A stretch of DNA of 27,756 bases, taken from Anaerolineae bacterium. GTDB taxonomy: Bacteria > Chloroflexota > Anaerolineae > JAFGEY01. The translations under genes were made by a program, and so were the position numbers. The stretch is taken from assembly GCA_016929205.1 (NCBI GenBank), contig JAFGJF010000128.1, forward strand, positions 1-27,756, in the 5' to 3' direction. The notes under the pieces were generated by a model. The model was not told where the DNA came from and did no database searches. It saw only the letters and a program-made list of their open reading frames with translations. This document shows, one piece after another, positions 16,008-23,227 of the stretch (position 1 is its first letter; each line of letters opens with the position of its first letter).

Positions 16008-17990
16008 TTATCCCTGTCGAAAGCGCAGCCGCTCGTTCCCAATCGTGATCAGATCGCCGTCGCGCAAAGGCGTAGGCTGCTGTATGCGAACGGCGTTGAC
16101 GATCGTACCGTTGGCGCTGCCCAGATCGCTGATCACATATTGCGGGCCGGCAACAACAATCGTTGCGTGGTAACGTGAAACCTGGGCATCCCCAAGCACG
16201 ATATCGTTGTCTGGCGCTCGCCCCAAGCGGACGTTGGGCCCCAACGGGAACCTGGCGCCTGGATGGCTTTCACTTTCGACGATCAGCTCGGCCATACCCG
16301 CAGGAGGAGCGCCAATGACCGTTTCACCCGACCACCCGCCCGGAGGCGGTGCTTGTCCTTGTGGATACGGCACAGGCTGCGGCGGCGGGTATGGCCCAGG
16401 CGACTGCTGCGGATAGGGCGCAGGCTGCGGCGGTGGGTATGGCCCGGGCGGCTGCTGCGGATACGGCGCAGGCGTACGCCGCCGTTTTCTTGACCCGAGC
16501 ACGAGCGTCAGGACCACGATCGCAAAAATCACAAACAACGCCAGGCAGCCCCCTCCGACCACCAGCCAGATGCCCCAACTCGGGTTGAAAGGCAGGTTGA
16601 ACTGCGAGGGCGGTTGAATATCTTCTATCGTCTGTTTCAGCACTTGAGGAACCTGCGACGCATCAGCCGCCTCGAACAAGTTGCCTTTGGTCAATTCGGC
16701 CAGTTCCCGGAACGAGGCAACAGCATCGGAATCGTAGACCCCGTCGTTTCCGACCACGACGGCCTGGATCACGACCGGATCGGCGTCCTCAGCCGCCTTG
16801 GCCACAATAGCCGGCGTCAATCCCTCGCTGCTGGGATTGTGAGGCGGCGCATCACCCATCAAGATGATTTGTTTATTGACATTGTTGCGCCAGCTCCCCA
16901 CCGACTTGGAATCAATGGCCCGCATCAACGCTTCAAACACGGCTTCCGGCGTATCGTCGCCACCGCCCACGCTCAACCTGTTTATGTTGGCAATGATCGC
17001 CGCTTTATCGCTCGAAAACGCATAATCCTCAAACATCGCATACCCGGAGGAATCGTTCCAATCGCGATAAGCGACGATGGCGACGCGATAGCTCTTATGG
17101 CTGGCGGCTGCGGTATCGACGATGCTGGCTGCGGCCGTTTTGACGCTGTCGATGTCGTCGGCCATACTGCCGGTCACGTCGACACAAAAGATCAGGTCGA
17201 GGTCAGCCAGCGTGCCGGAGGATGGCTCGGGCGTTGGCGTGACCGCCGCACACTGGGTCAGCCCTGCGTCGACGTATCCCTGCCGAATCGTATCCACGTT
17301 GACCCGAAAACCCGTGAGCTGGTGCAGTTGTTCGATCTGTGCGTCCGTCGAAATGACCCCGTACCCGGTGTTCCTGGCCTCCTGCATCTTTTCGACAAAT
17401 GTAGCCCATTTCTGATCGAGCAGCTTTTGATCGCACGCTTCGCCCTTGCCAAGCTCTTTTTCGTATTGCTCCAGCCAGGGCAGCGCGTGATTGACCACGT
17501 TTTCCACGTACCAGGTATAAATCTCGTCATCTGCGACCTCGAGCGAGAGATCGTGCTCGTCCAAAATGGCGTGCATCCCCTCGTGCCACAGCGTCTGGGC
17601 CGGGACCTTGTCCGGAGTGTCAGCCAGGACCATATCGTTGAGATAATTGGAACACCCAATCCCGTCGCAGTCAACATAAGCGGCATTAGCATCGATCGAG
17701 GTGAGAAAAGCCGGGTCTATGAATGCTTGCAGGTCGCCATCGGCAATACGCTCGTTAAAGCGCGTCACGTCTCCCAGCCATATCCATTGGTTAAAGTGAT
17801 ATCCCCGGAAAGCGGTCCGGTGCCAATCGCCGATGCGCTGTGCGACGACGGTGATGTCGATCTCTTGCGGCATTTGGCGAGGCGGCGCAGCCAGCAAAGG
17901 CCGGGAGGTCGATGGCAGCGCGACAAACATAGCGAGCAATCCCAGCGCGAGCAGACTAAACCGACCAAAAAGGGCGTGGTGTCTTTTCAT
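16008..17990 (-). CDS. HExxH - vWA - transmembrane - FHA protein
   Basis: A 660-residue protein with an unusual mix of domains. Residues 1-35 are a signal peptide. Residues about 40-245 form an outside domain carrying H136-E-G-M-H140 with a following EHD, a zincin-like metal site. Residues about 262-455 are a von Willebrand A domain with a MIDAS (D271-V-T-G-S, D346/T347, D380). One membrane helix lies at about 472-499, followed by RKRRR, which puts the rest inside the cell. A Pro/Gln/Tyr-rich linker of 16-residue repeats (508-545) leads to an FHA domain (LGRAPDNDI at 589-597, VSRYHA, DLGSANGT), which binds phosphothreonine. The build suggests outside sensing or proteolysis coupled to a phospho-signalling partner inside. 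Start ATG 17990 has AAGGGA upstream. No kinase is adjacent. Domain calls are good; function is unknown. Confidence 0.87.
   Translation of the reverse strand: MKRHHALFGRFSLLALGLLAMFVALPSTSRPLLAAPPRQMPQEIDITVVAQRIGDWHRTAFRGYHFNQWIWLGDVTRFNERIADGDLQAFIDPAFLTSIDANAAYVDCDGIGCSNYLNDMVLADTPDKVPAQTLWHEGMHAILDEHDLSLEVADDEIYTWYVENVVNHALPWLEQYEKELGKGEACDQKLLDQKWATFVEKMQEARNTGYGVISTDAQIEQLHQLTGFRVNVDTIRQGYVDAGLTQCAAVTPTPEPSSGTLADLDLIFCVDVTGSMADDIDSVKTAAASIVDTAAASHKSYRVAIVAYRDWNDSSGYAMFEDYAFSSDKAAIIANINRLSVGGGDDTPEAVFEALMRAIDSKSVGSWRNNVNKQIILMGDAPPHNPSSEGLTPAIVAKAAEDADPVVIQAVVVGNDGVYDSDAVASFRELAELTKGNLFEAADASQVPQVLKQTIEDIQPPSQFNLPFNPSWGIWLVVGGGCLALFVIFAIVVLTLVLGSRKRRRTPAPYPQQPPGPYPPPQPAPYPQQSPGPYPPPQPVPYPQGQAPPPGGWSGETVIGAPPAGMAELIVESESHPGARFPLGPNVRLGRAPDNDIVLGDAQVSRYHATIVVAGPQYVISDLGSANGTIVNAVRIQQPTPLRDGDLITIGNERLRFRQG
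16363..16472 (-). repeat. 48-bp tandem repeat coding the proline-rich linker
   Basis: About 2.3 units with a period of 48 bp (starts at 16363, 16411 and 16459) encode the 16-residue unit APYPQQPPGPYPPPQP with few changes. It lies between the membrane helix and the FHA domain of the vWA-FHA protein. Copy number may vary between strains. Confidence 0.85.
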
Positions 17991-18042
17991 CTTGTCCCTT
18001 CCATCCTCTTTTTTCCGACAGACTGCTAGCAAAGCTGAAAAC

Positions 18043-18071
18043 AGAATAACATACAAGGCACGGATTGTCAA
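18043..18071 (-). promoter_or_regulatory. Sigma-70-type promoter for the vWA-FHA gene
   Basis: Minus strand TTGACA (18071-18066), 17 nt, TATTCT (18048-18043): perfect -35 and four of six -10 matches. It lies 52 nt upstream of the start codon at 17990 and supports that start over the longer open frame, which would begin upstream of the promoter. Confidence 0.78.
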
Positions 18072-18169
18072 TCTGTGACATGGACTGACCTCAAGTAGGT
18101 GAAAAACAACTGTGCATCCTGCCCAAAAATAGTGGGCCTGGGTTTGTACAAAATGCCCCATCTGGGTAC

Positions 18170-18198
18170 TAGACGGCGCAAATAACCGGGTTTATAAT
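18170..18198 (+). promoter_or_regulatory. amt: Predicted promoter for amt-glnK
   Basis: Plus strand TAGACG (18170-18175), 17 nt, TATAAT (18193-18198). The -10 is perfect, the -35 matches four of six, so an activator may be needed, as is common for nitrogen genes. It predicts a leader of about 120 nt before the amt ATG. It is divergent from the vWA-FHA promoter about 100 bp away. Confidence 0.6.
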
Positions 18199-18328
18199 GA
18201 ATACGTTGTGCAAACGTCCTCGCTTCCTGTAAACGATCTGCCGCACCGCTGCAACGCGAGCACCTCAGAAACTTGGACGAGTGCACCAACGGCAACCCAC
18301 CACCACCGACCAGCTTAGGAGAATTGAC

Positions 18329-19549
18329 ATGGACATTAGTGCAGGAGATACCGCTTGGTTGTTGATTTCGTCGGCCCTGGTGCTGATGATGACCCCGGCT
18401 CTGGCCTTCTTTTACGGCGGTATGGTTCGCCGAAAGAACATTTTATCAACCCTGAACCTGAGTTTTATCATGATCGGCCTGATCAGCATCCAGTGGGTGC
18501 TGTACGGCTACAGCCTGTCCTTTGGCTCGGACATCGGCGGGCTGATTGGCGGGCTCAACTTTGTGGGCTTGAACGGCGTCGGCGCGGCACCCGGCGGATA
18601 CGCCTCCACCATTCCACACCTGGCCTTTGCCGCCTTTCAGATGATGTTTGCGATCATTACCCCGGCATTGATCACCGGCGCATTTGTCGAGCGCGTGCGA
18701 TTCAAGACCTTTTTACTGTTCAGTCTGCTGTGGGCCACACTCGTTTACGATCCTGTCTGCCACTGGGTGTGGGGTGCAGGGGGCATTTTGGGCCGGATGG
18801 GCGCACTCGACTTTGCCGGCGGCACTGTGGTGCACATCACGGCCGGGTTTTCGGCACTGGCCTTTGCGCTGGCTATCGGCGCGAGAAAAGGGTTTGGACG
18901 CAGCACGTTTGAACCAAGCAATATCCCATACAGCGTGCTGGGCGCCGGTTTGTTGTGGATGGGCTGGTTCGGCTTTAACGGCGGCAGTGCCCTGGCCGCC
19001 GACGGGCTGGCCGTGCAAGCCGTTGTGACGACCAACACTGCAGCCGCTGCTGCCGGGCTGGTATGGATGCTTTTGAGCTGGATCGACGGTAAGCCCAGCG
19101 TGATCGGCATCGTCACCGGAGCCGTCGTCGGGTTGGTGGCGATTACGCCCGGCGCAGGGTTTGTCACCCCCCTGGCTGCATTGGTCATCGGTGCGGTTGC
19201 CGCGCCAATCAGCTATTATGCGATCAAGTTCGTCAAAGGTCGCAACCTGATCGACGAATCGCTTGACGTCTTTGCCTGCCACGGTCTGGGCGGTCTGTGG
19301 GGCGCACTGGCGACCGGCCTGTTTGCCACCACCTCGGTCAATCCAAACGGCGCCGACGGCCTGTTCTACGGCAACCTCAACCAGTTCCTGGTGCAGTTGG
19401 GCGGCGCGGCGATTGCCATCGTCTTTTCGTTGGTCGTCACGTTCGTGCTGGCCAAAGTGTTGGACAAGATCACCGGCCTGCGCGTTTCTTCTGCCGAGGA
19501 AGAAGTGGGACTGGATATCAGCGAGCACGGCGAGCGCGCCTACGCCTGA
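18329..19549 (+). CDS. amt: Ammonium transporter (Amt family)
   Basis: A 406-residue channel with eleven hydrophobic helices. Family signatures are visible: FFYGGMVRRKN near the N-terminus, Phe107 and Phe216 regions of the Phe gate, Trp148 in CHWVWGAGG, Asp161 in DFAGGTVVH, and the pore twin histidines His169 and His318 (in ACHGLGG). It imports ammonium or ammonia. There is no long N-terminal signal. Start ATG 18329 follows AGGAG at 18317-18321; the open frame 16 codons upstream has no site. The glnK-type gene follows after 30 nt, the classic amt-PII pair in which PII can plug the channel when nitrogen is ample. The cytosolic C-terminus (GLRVSSAEEEVGLD) is the usual PII contact region. Confidence 0.96.
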   Translation: MDISAGDTAWLLISSALVLMMTPALAFFYGGMVRRKNILSTLNLSFIMIGLISIQWVLYGYSLSFGSDIGGLIGGLNFVGLNGVGAAPGGYASTIPHLAFAAFQMMFAIITPALITGAFVERVRFKTFLLFSLLWATLVYDPVCHWVWGAGGILGRMGALDFAGGTVVHITAGFSALAFALAIGARKGFGRSTFEPSNIPYSVLGAGLLWMGWFGFNGGSALAADGLAVQAVVTTNTAAAAAGLVWMLLSWIDGKPSVIGIVTGAVVGLVAITPGAGFVTPLAALVIGAVAAPISYYAIKFVKGRNLIDESLDVFACHGLGGLWGALATGLFATTSVNPNGADGLFYGNLNQFLVQLGGAAIAIVFSLVVTFVLAKVLDKITGLRVSSAEEEVGLDISEHGERAYA

Positions 19550-19579
19550 ACGGTGCACTTTTAGTAAGGAGATACAACG

Positions 19580-19948
19580 ATGATCAAAAAGATCGAAGCG
19601 ATTATTCGCGAGGAAAAACTCCAAGACGTCAAAGATGCCCTGCGCGACCTCGGCATCGTGGGGCTGAACGTGTTTGAGATTCGAGGTCACGGCCGACAGG
19701 GTGGCATCGAACTGACCGGACGCACCGGTACCTACCATGTAGACATGCTGCCCAAATTGCAGATCAACATCGTCCTCAGCGAGCATAACGTTGAAAAGAC
19801 AGTTCAAACGATTCGCCAGGCGGCGATGACCGGCGAGCCAGGGGATGGCATCATCTTTGTCTACCCGGCAGAAGACGTGATCCGAATCCGCACCGGCGAG
19901 CGCGGCAGTGAGGCCCTGCATTACGAGGGGGACATCGACAGCCGATGA
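19580..19948 (+). CDS. glnK: PII nitrogen regulatory protein (GlnK/GlnB-like)
   Basis: A 122-residue PII protein. The T-loop is RGHGRQGGIELTGRTGTYHVDMLPK-like in outline: Gln40 and Lys59 (2-oxoglutarate and nucleotide site) are kept, and Tyr52 aligns with the uridylylated Tyr51 of E. coli. The second signature, VIRIRTGERG, is normal. Two differences stand out: the Lys of GRQKG is Gly41, and the nearly invariant Lys90 of GDGKIFV is Ile91 (GDGIIFV), a residue that contacts ATP phosphates. It senses energy and 2-oxoglutarate and should control the adjacent Amt. RBS AAGGAG at about 19566. Linkage to amt makes GlnK the likelier label. The unusual residues may change nucleotide response. Confidence 0.94.
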   Translation: MIKKIEAIIREEKLQDVKDALRDLGIVGLNVFEIRGHGRQGGIELTGRTGTYHVDMLPKLQINIVLSEHNVEKTVQTIRQAAMTGEPGDGIIFVYPAEDVIRIRTGERGSEALHYEGDIDSR

Positions 19949-19981
19949 CTGGCAGTGAAAAAGGCATCCACATCCACTGCA

Positions 19982-20025
19982 ACTTGTCCGCACGCGCAGA
20001 TTGACACGACGGCGCGTGCACAAGT
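19982..20025. repeat. Long inverted repeat downstream of glnK
   Basis: ACTTGT-CC-GCACGCGC (19982-19997) pairs with GCGCGTGC-ACAAGT (20012-20025): 14 bp with a 2-nt bulge around a 14-nt loop. No T-tract follows on either strand, so it is a structured element rather than a plain intrinsic terminator. Confidence 0.6.
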
Positions 20026-20080
20026 CAAACACGCAATGGGGGAGCTTTAGCCACTGCCTTGCCCTACAAAACGGCAATCA

Positions 20081-20124
20081 CGGAGAGCAGCAACCAGCGC
20101 ATTTGAGCCGGTAGCTGCTCTCCG
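20081..20124. repeat. 11-bp inverted repeat, possible amt-glnK terminator
   Basis: CGGAGAGCAGC (20081-20091) and GCTGCTCTCCG (20114-20124) are perfect complements, with ACC/GGT extending the stem inside after one mismatch. The tail GCAGGTTTCACC is only weakly T-rich. It may end the amt-glnK transcript with poor efficiency or help form a structured RNA. Confidence 0.5.
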
Positions 20125-20301
20125 GCAGGTTTCACCACATTCAATACGGCGGCACCAACAGCACAATAACGCCATTGGCACCAACACCCTCAGGACTGCG
20201 CCCCCCTGACCCGAATCGTTTGGCTGCAGAAAACGTGCAGCTTGACTGCGCTTACTGCAACCACCCCATCTGCTCGCCCTCCCGATCGACGGAAGCTATT
20301 G

Positions 20302-20334
20302 CCCTTGTTTACTTGACTTTCTCGTAAACAAGGG
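20302..20334 (+). promoter_or_regulatory. Operator-like inverted repeat over the GH42 promoter
   Basis: CCCTTGTTTAC (20302-20312) and GTAAACAAGGG (20324-20334) are exact reverse complements with an 11-nt spacer. The repeat covers the -35 box and the whole spacer of the promoter at 20313-20340, so a bound dimeric regulator would block polymerase. LacI- or ROK-type sugar regulators would suit, but none is encoded in the window. Confidence 0.7.
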
Positions 20335-20340
20335 TACAAT
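20313..20340 (+). promoter_or_regulatory. Promoter of the glycan-degradation cluster
   Basis: TTGACT (20313-20318), 16 nt, TACAAT (20335-20340): five of six matches in each box. It lies about 80 nt before the GH42 start and inside the operator-like repeat. Confidence 0.72.
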
Positions 20341-20421
20341 CCAAGTTGGACAGGTTGGCACACGGACGAGGGTGCTTCCCCGTAACGCCCCACACCCTGT
20401 CTCAAGCAGAGGAGGAGACCT

Positions 20422-22392
20422 GTGCATTTCGGTGCAGACTATTACCCCGAATACTGGCCCCAAGAAAACTGGGAAATCGACGCCAGGCTCATGCAGGAAG
20501 CCCATTTTGACATCGTTCGCGTTGGCGAGTTCGCCTGGCGCGTTTTTGAACCCCAAGAGGGCGTCTATGATTTCGATCTGTTTGACCGGGCCATTGAAAC
20601 ATTGGGCAGATATGGGATCAAGGTGATGCTCTGTACGCCCACGGCGGCCATGCCCGCCTGGGTGCAGCAGGCCTACCCCGAGGTCAACGTGCTGAGGCCG
20701 GACGGGCAGCGGCGAAGTTGGGGCGCGCGCAAGAACTGGTGCTACAACAACCCGACGATGCAGCGCCTTTCGGTCAATGTCACCAAGGCGATGGCCGAAC
20801 ACTATGCCGGTCACCCCAACATTATTGCCTGGCAGACCGACAACGAGTTCAGCTATTCTGGATGCGTCTGCGAGCACTGTGTCCAGGCTTTTCGGGGCTG
20901 GCTGGGCGACTATTATGCCTCGCCGGAAGTGCTGAATCGCGCCTGGGGAATGCGCTTTTGGAGCATGGACATCCACGCGTTTGACGAAATCATTCCTCCT
21001 CTTGAACGTGGCTATAATCCGTCACACATGCTCGACTATCGCCGCTTCCAGTCCGACGCCGTGCTCGCCTTCAACAAGGCCCAGGTCGATACGATCAAGG
21101 CCGCCGACCCCAAAGCGCGAGTCACGCACAATTACATGACCACCTATAGCGGCATCGATTACCGAAAAATGGCCCGCGACCTGGACTTTGTCGCCAACGA
21201 CATGTATCCCCGCAATATCAAATTGCTTGGTGGATGTGCCTACGGTCACGACGTCATTCGCAGCTACAACGGCGGCGCCGGGTTCTGGATGAACGAACTA
21301 CAATGCGGCTACATCAATCGCGAAAATCAACTGCGCACCCCGCCGCCCGGTATGATCCGGCTCTGGACGCACCAGGCCATTGGCCATGGGGCCGACGCCA
21401 TCATCTATTTTCGCTGGAAAAGTTGTACTGGCGGCTGCGAACAGTTTCACTCTGGTGTGGTGCAGCACGATGGATCTGCCAAGAGCCGCTCCTATCGTGA
21501 GATCAAGGGCATCGGGCAAGAGATCGAGCGGCTGCGCGCGCTTGGCCTGGCAGGCAGTCCGATCAAAAACGAGGTCGCCATCCTGCGATCCTTTGATATG
21601 TGCCGGGCGATGGAACTGTATCACGATCAGCGGCTGCTTGACTATGATGCAGAACTCGAACGTTATCATCGCGCTCTGCTGAATCACAACATCGGCGTCG
21701 ACATTGCCCATCCCGAAGATGATCTCTCTGCCTACAAGGTCGTCTTTTGCCCGCTGCTGATGCTGACAACCCCAAAACAAGTTGCGATGCTCCAGGGCTA
21801 CGTCGAGACGGGCGGCACGTTGGTCACGTCATTCCGGCTCGGCGCCTATGACCGGCACGCAGTTGTGCCGACCGAAACGCTGCCCGGAGATACCTTGTCC
21901 GGACTGTTTGGTCTCAAGATCCACGAATACGACTGCCTGATGACCGACACCGACGTCGACCCGGTGCCCGTCGTTCGCTGGAATGGGCAGTCATACGACG
22001 CGGCTGTCTGGGCCGATATGCTGGAGCCGGCCGAGGCCGAGGTCCTTGCCACCTATACGAATGAATGGTATGCGCCTTATGCCGCCATCACCCGCAACGC
22101 GTTTGGAAAAGGACAGGCGATTTACGTCGGGACAGCATTGCCCGACGCGTTTTATGATCGTTTTATATCACAGGTCCTAGAACAGGCCGGTGTCAGCGCC
22201 GCGATCGAAACACCGCCAGGCGTACAGGTCACAACCCGCATCGTCGATGGCCAACCGCTGCATTTTGTCCTCAATTGCACGACCGAATCCAAGGCCATCA
22301 CACTCACCCGTCCCATGCACGACGTATTGCTCGATCGTCCACTCGGTATGAGCTTTGTGATGCCGCCAAGAGACGTCGTCGTTTTGCGATAG
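20422..22392 (+). CDS. GH42 beta-galactosidase
   Basis: A 656-residue intracellular enzyme with the standard GH42 order: catalytic barrel (1-about 370), trimerisation domain (about 385-590), and a small C-terminal beta domain. Catalytic residues are Glu142 (acid/base, in WQTDNEFSYS) and Glu292 (nucleophile, in FWMNELQCG). The zinc-binding Cys cluster of the family is present at Cys107, Cys148, Cys150 and Cys153. The opening GADYYPEYWP is typical. There is no signal peptide. It would remove terminal beta-galactose, and in some members alpha-arabinose, from imported oligosaccharides. The start is GTG 20422 with GAGGAGGAG just upstream. It leads the cluster and is followed by the palindromic repeat at 22406 and the isomerase. 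Family is certain; exact substrate is not. Confidence 0.94.
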   Translation: MHFGADYYPEYWPQENWEIDARLMQEAHFDIVRVGEFAWRVFEPQEGVYDFDLFDRAIETLGRYGIKVMLCTPTAAMPAWVQQAYPEVNVLRPDGQRRSWGARKNWCYNNPTMQRLSVNVTKAMAEHYAGHPNIIAWQTDNEFSYSGCVCEHCVQAFRGWLGDYYASPEVLNRAWGMRFWSMDIHAFDEIIPPLERGYNPSHMLDYRRFQSDAVLAFNKAQVDTIKAADPKARVTHNYMTTYSGIDYRKMARDLDFVANDMYPRNIKLLGGCAYGHDVIRSYNGGAGFWMNELQCGYINRENQLRTPPPGMIRLWTHQAIGHGADAIIYFRWKSCTGGCEQFHSGVVQHDGSAKSRSYREIKGIGQEIERLRALGLAGSPIKNEVAILRSFDMCRAMELYHDQRLLDYDAELERYHRALLNHNIGVDIAHPEDDLSAYKVVFCPLLMLTTPKQVAMLQGYVETGGTLVTSFRLGAYDRHAVVPTETLPGDTLSGLFGLKIHEYDCLMTDTDVDPVPVVRWNGQSYDAAVWADMLEPAEAEVLATYTNEWYAPYAAITRNAFGKGQAIYVGTALPDAFYDRFISQVLEQAGVSAAIETPPGVQVTTRIVDGQPLHFVLNCTTESKAITLTRPMHDVLLDRPLGMSFVMPPRDVVVLR

Positions 22393-22405
22393 AATATTCA
22401 ATACT

Positions 22406-22444
22406 CTAGAAACCGGGGTTTTGACAAAACCCCGGTTTCTGGCC
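22406..22444. repeat. Palindromic repeat, copy 1
   Basis: Arms AGAAACCGGGGTTTTG (22408-22423) and CAAAACCCCGGTTTCT (22425-22440) are perfect complements around one base (A). Shared flanks CT and GGCC extend the identity with copy 2 at 24357-24395 to 39 bp with a single difference at the centre. It lies between the GH42 and isomerase genes, 14 nt after the GH42 stop. As RNA it would fold into a very stable hairpin, so it could act as a partial terminator or mRNA stabiliser. Confidence 0.9.
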
Positions 22445-22468
22445 AAGCAGAAAGGAAAACACGTTATC

Positions 22469-23227
22469 ATGACCGCACCTATTGCACTCCAGTTGTACAC
22501 CCTCCGCGAAGCCATGGCCGAGCAAGGATTCGAGAAAATGGTCCGCCTGGTTGCCGACATGGGGTACGTTGGCGTCGAGCCGGCGGGCTTTCCCGGCACC
22601 ACCCCCGAAGCGGCAGGCAAACTGTTTCAAGAACTGGGCCTGGCTGTGCCCAGCGCCCACGTTGCCCTGCCCATTGGTGACAGCAAACAGCAAGTCCTGG
22701 ATACGATGGCGGCGATCGGCAGTACGTGCATCGTCTCCGGCAAAGGGCCTGCCGACTTTGAAACCGTCGACGCGACCAAGGCCACCTGTGAATTGTTCAA
22801 CGAGGCCAGCGCCAACGCCAAGGCCGCCGGGATGCAGTTTGGCATCCATAACCACTGGTGGGAGTATCTCAAGGTCGGTGACAGGTACGCTTACGAGATC
22901 ATGCTCGACCTGCTCGATCCCGACATCACTTTCGAGATCGACACCTACTGGGTGCAGGTTGCCGGCCCCAACCCGGCCGAGATCGTCTCGCTTATGGGCG
23001 CGCGTTCGCCCCTGCTGCACATCAAGGATGGCCCGGCGGTGAAACAAGAGCCCATGATGCCCATCGGCAGCGGCGTGCTCGATTGGCCCTCCATCGTCAA
23101 GGCTGGCGGCAGCCACACCGAATGGCTGATCGTCGAACTGGATCGCTGTGCCATCGATATGGTCGAGGCCGTGCAACAGAGTTACACCTATTTAGTGGGA
23201 GGAGGACTGGCTCGTGGCAACAAATAA
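22469..23227 (+). CDS. Sugar phosphate isomerase/epimerase family TIM-barrel protein
   Basis: A 252-residue protein of the xylose isomerase-like (AP endonuclease 2) TIM-barrel family. Metal and substrate positions expected for the fold are seen in HNHWWEYL (His/Glu), FEIDTYWV (Asp), LLHIKDG (His) and IVELDRC (Glu). Members act as epimerases, isomerases, dehydratases or beta-eliminating enzymes on keto-sugars; the substrate cannot be read from sequence. Start ATG 22469 has AAAGGA upstream; the longer frame begins inside the palindromic repeat and is rejected. The gene overlaps the next (Gfo/Idh/MocA) by 14 nt, indicating the two work together, probably one oxidising and the other isomerising or cleaving a sugar. 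Confidence 0.87.
   Translation: MTAPIALQLYTLREAMAEQGFEKMVRLVADMGYVGVEPAGFPGTTPEAAGKLFQELGLAVPSAHVALPIGDSKQQVLDTMAAIGSTCIVSGKGPADFETVDATKATCELFNEASANAKAAGMQFGIHNHWWEYLKVGDRYAYEIMLDLLDPDITFEIDTYWVQVAGPNPAEIVSLMGARSPLLHIKDGPAVKQEPMMPIGSGVLDWPSIVKAGGSHTEWLIVELDRCAIDMVEAVQQSYTYLVGGGLARGNK

Larger units (their letters stand above)
19949..20301. other. Gene-free structured intergenic region
   Basis: About 350 bases hold no coding frame with a ribosome site and no tRNA-like element. Three inverted repeats are visible: 19982-20025, 20081-20124, and a small GCTGCA/TGCAGC hairpin at 20223-20241. A 10-bp direct repeat GGCACCAACA occurs at 20151 and 20177. It may contain the glnK 3' end and a separate RNA, but nothing names one. 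Confidence 0.5.

Noticed and set aside
16614..18029. A 471-codon plus-strand open frame opposite the vWA-FHA gene
   Set aside because: Antisense shadow; the minus-strand frame has a signal peptide, vWA, TM and FHA features and its own promoter.
18713..20077. A 454-codon minus-strand open frame across amt-glnK
   Set aside because: Composition mirrors the plus-strand genes, and it crosses two well-supported genes and the intergenic region without any start signal or domain.
19982..20124. A possible riboswitch or tRNA in the glnK-GH42 gap
   Set aside because: Hairpins are present but no tRNA arms, T-loop sequence or known riboswitch core could be recognised; kept only as a structured region.
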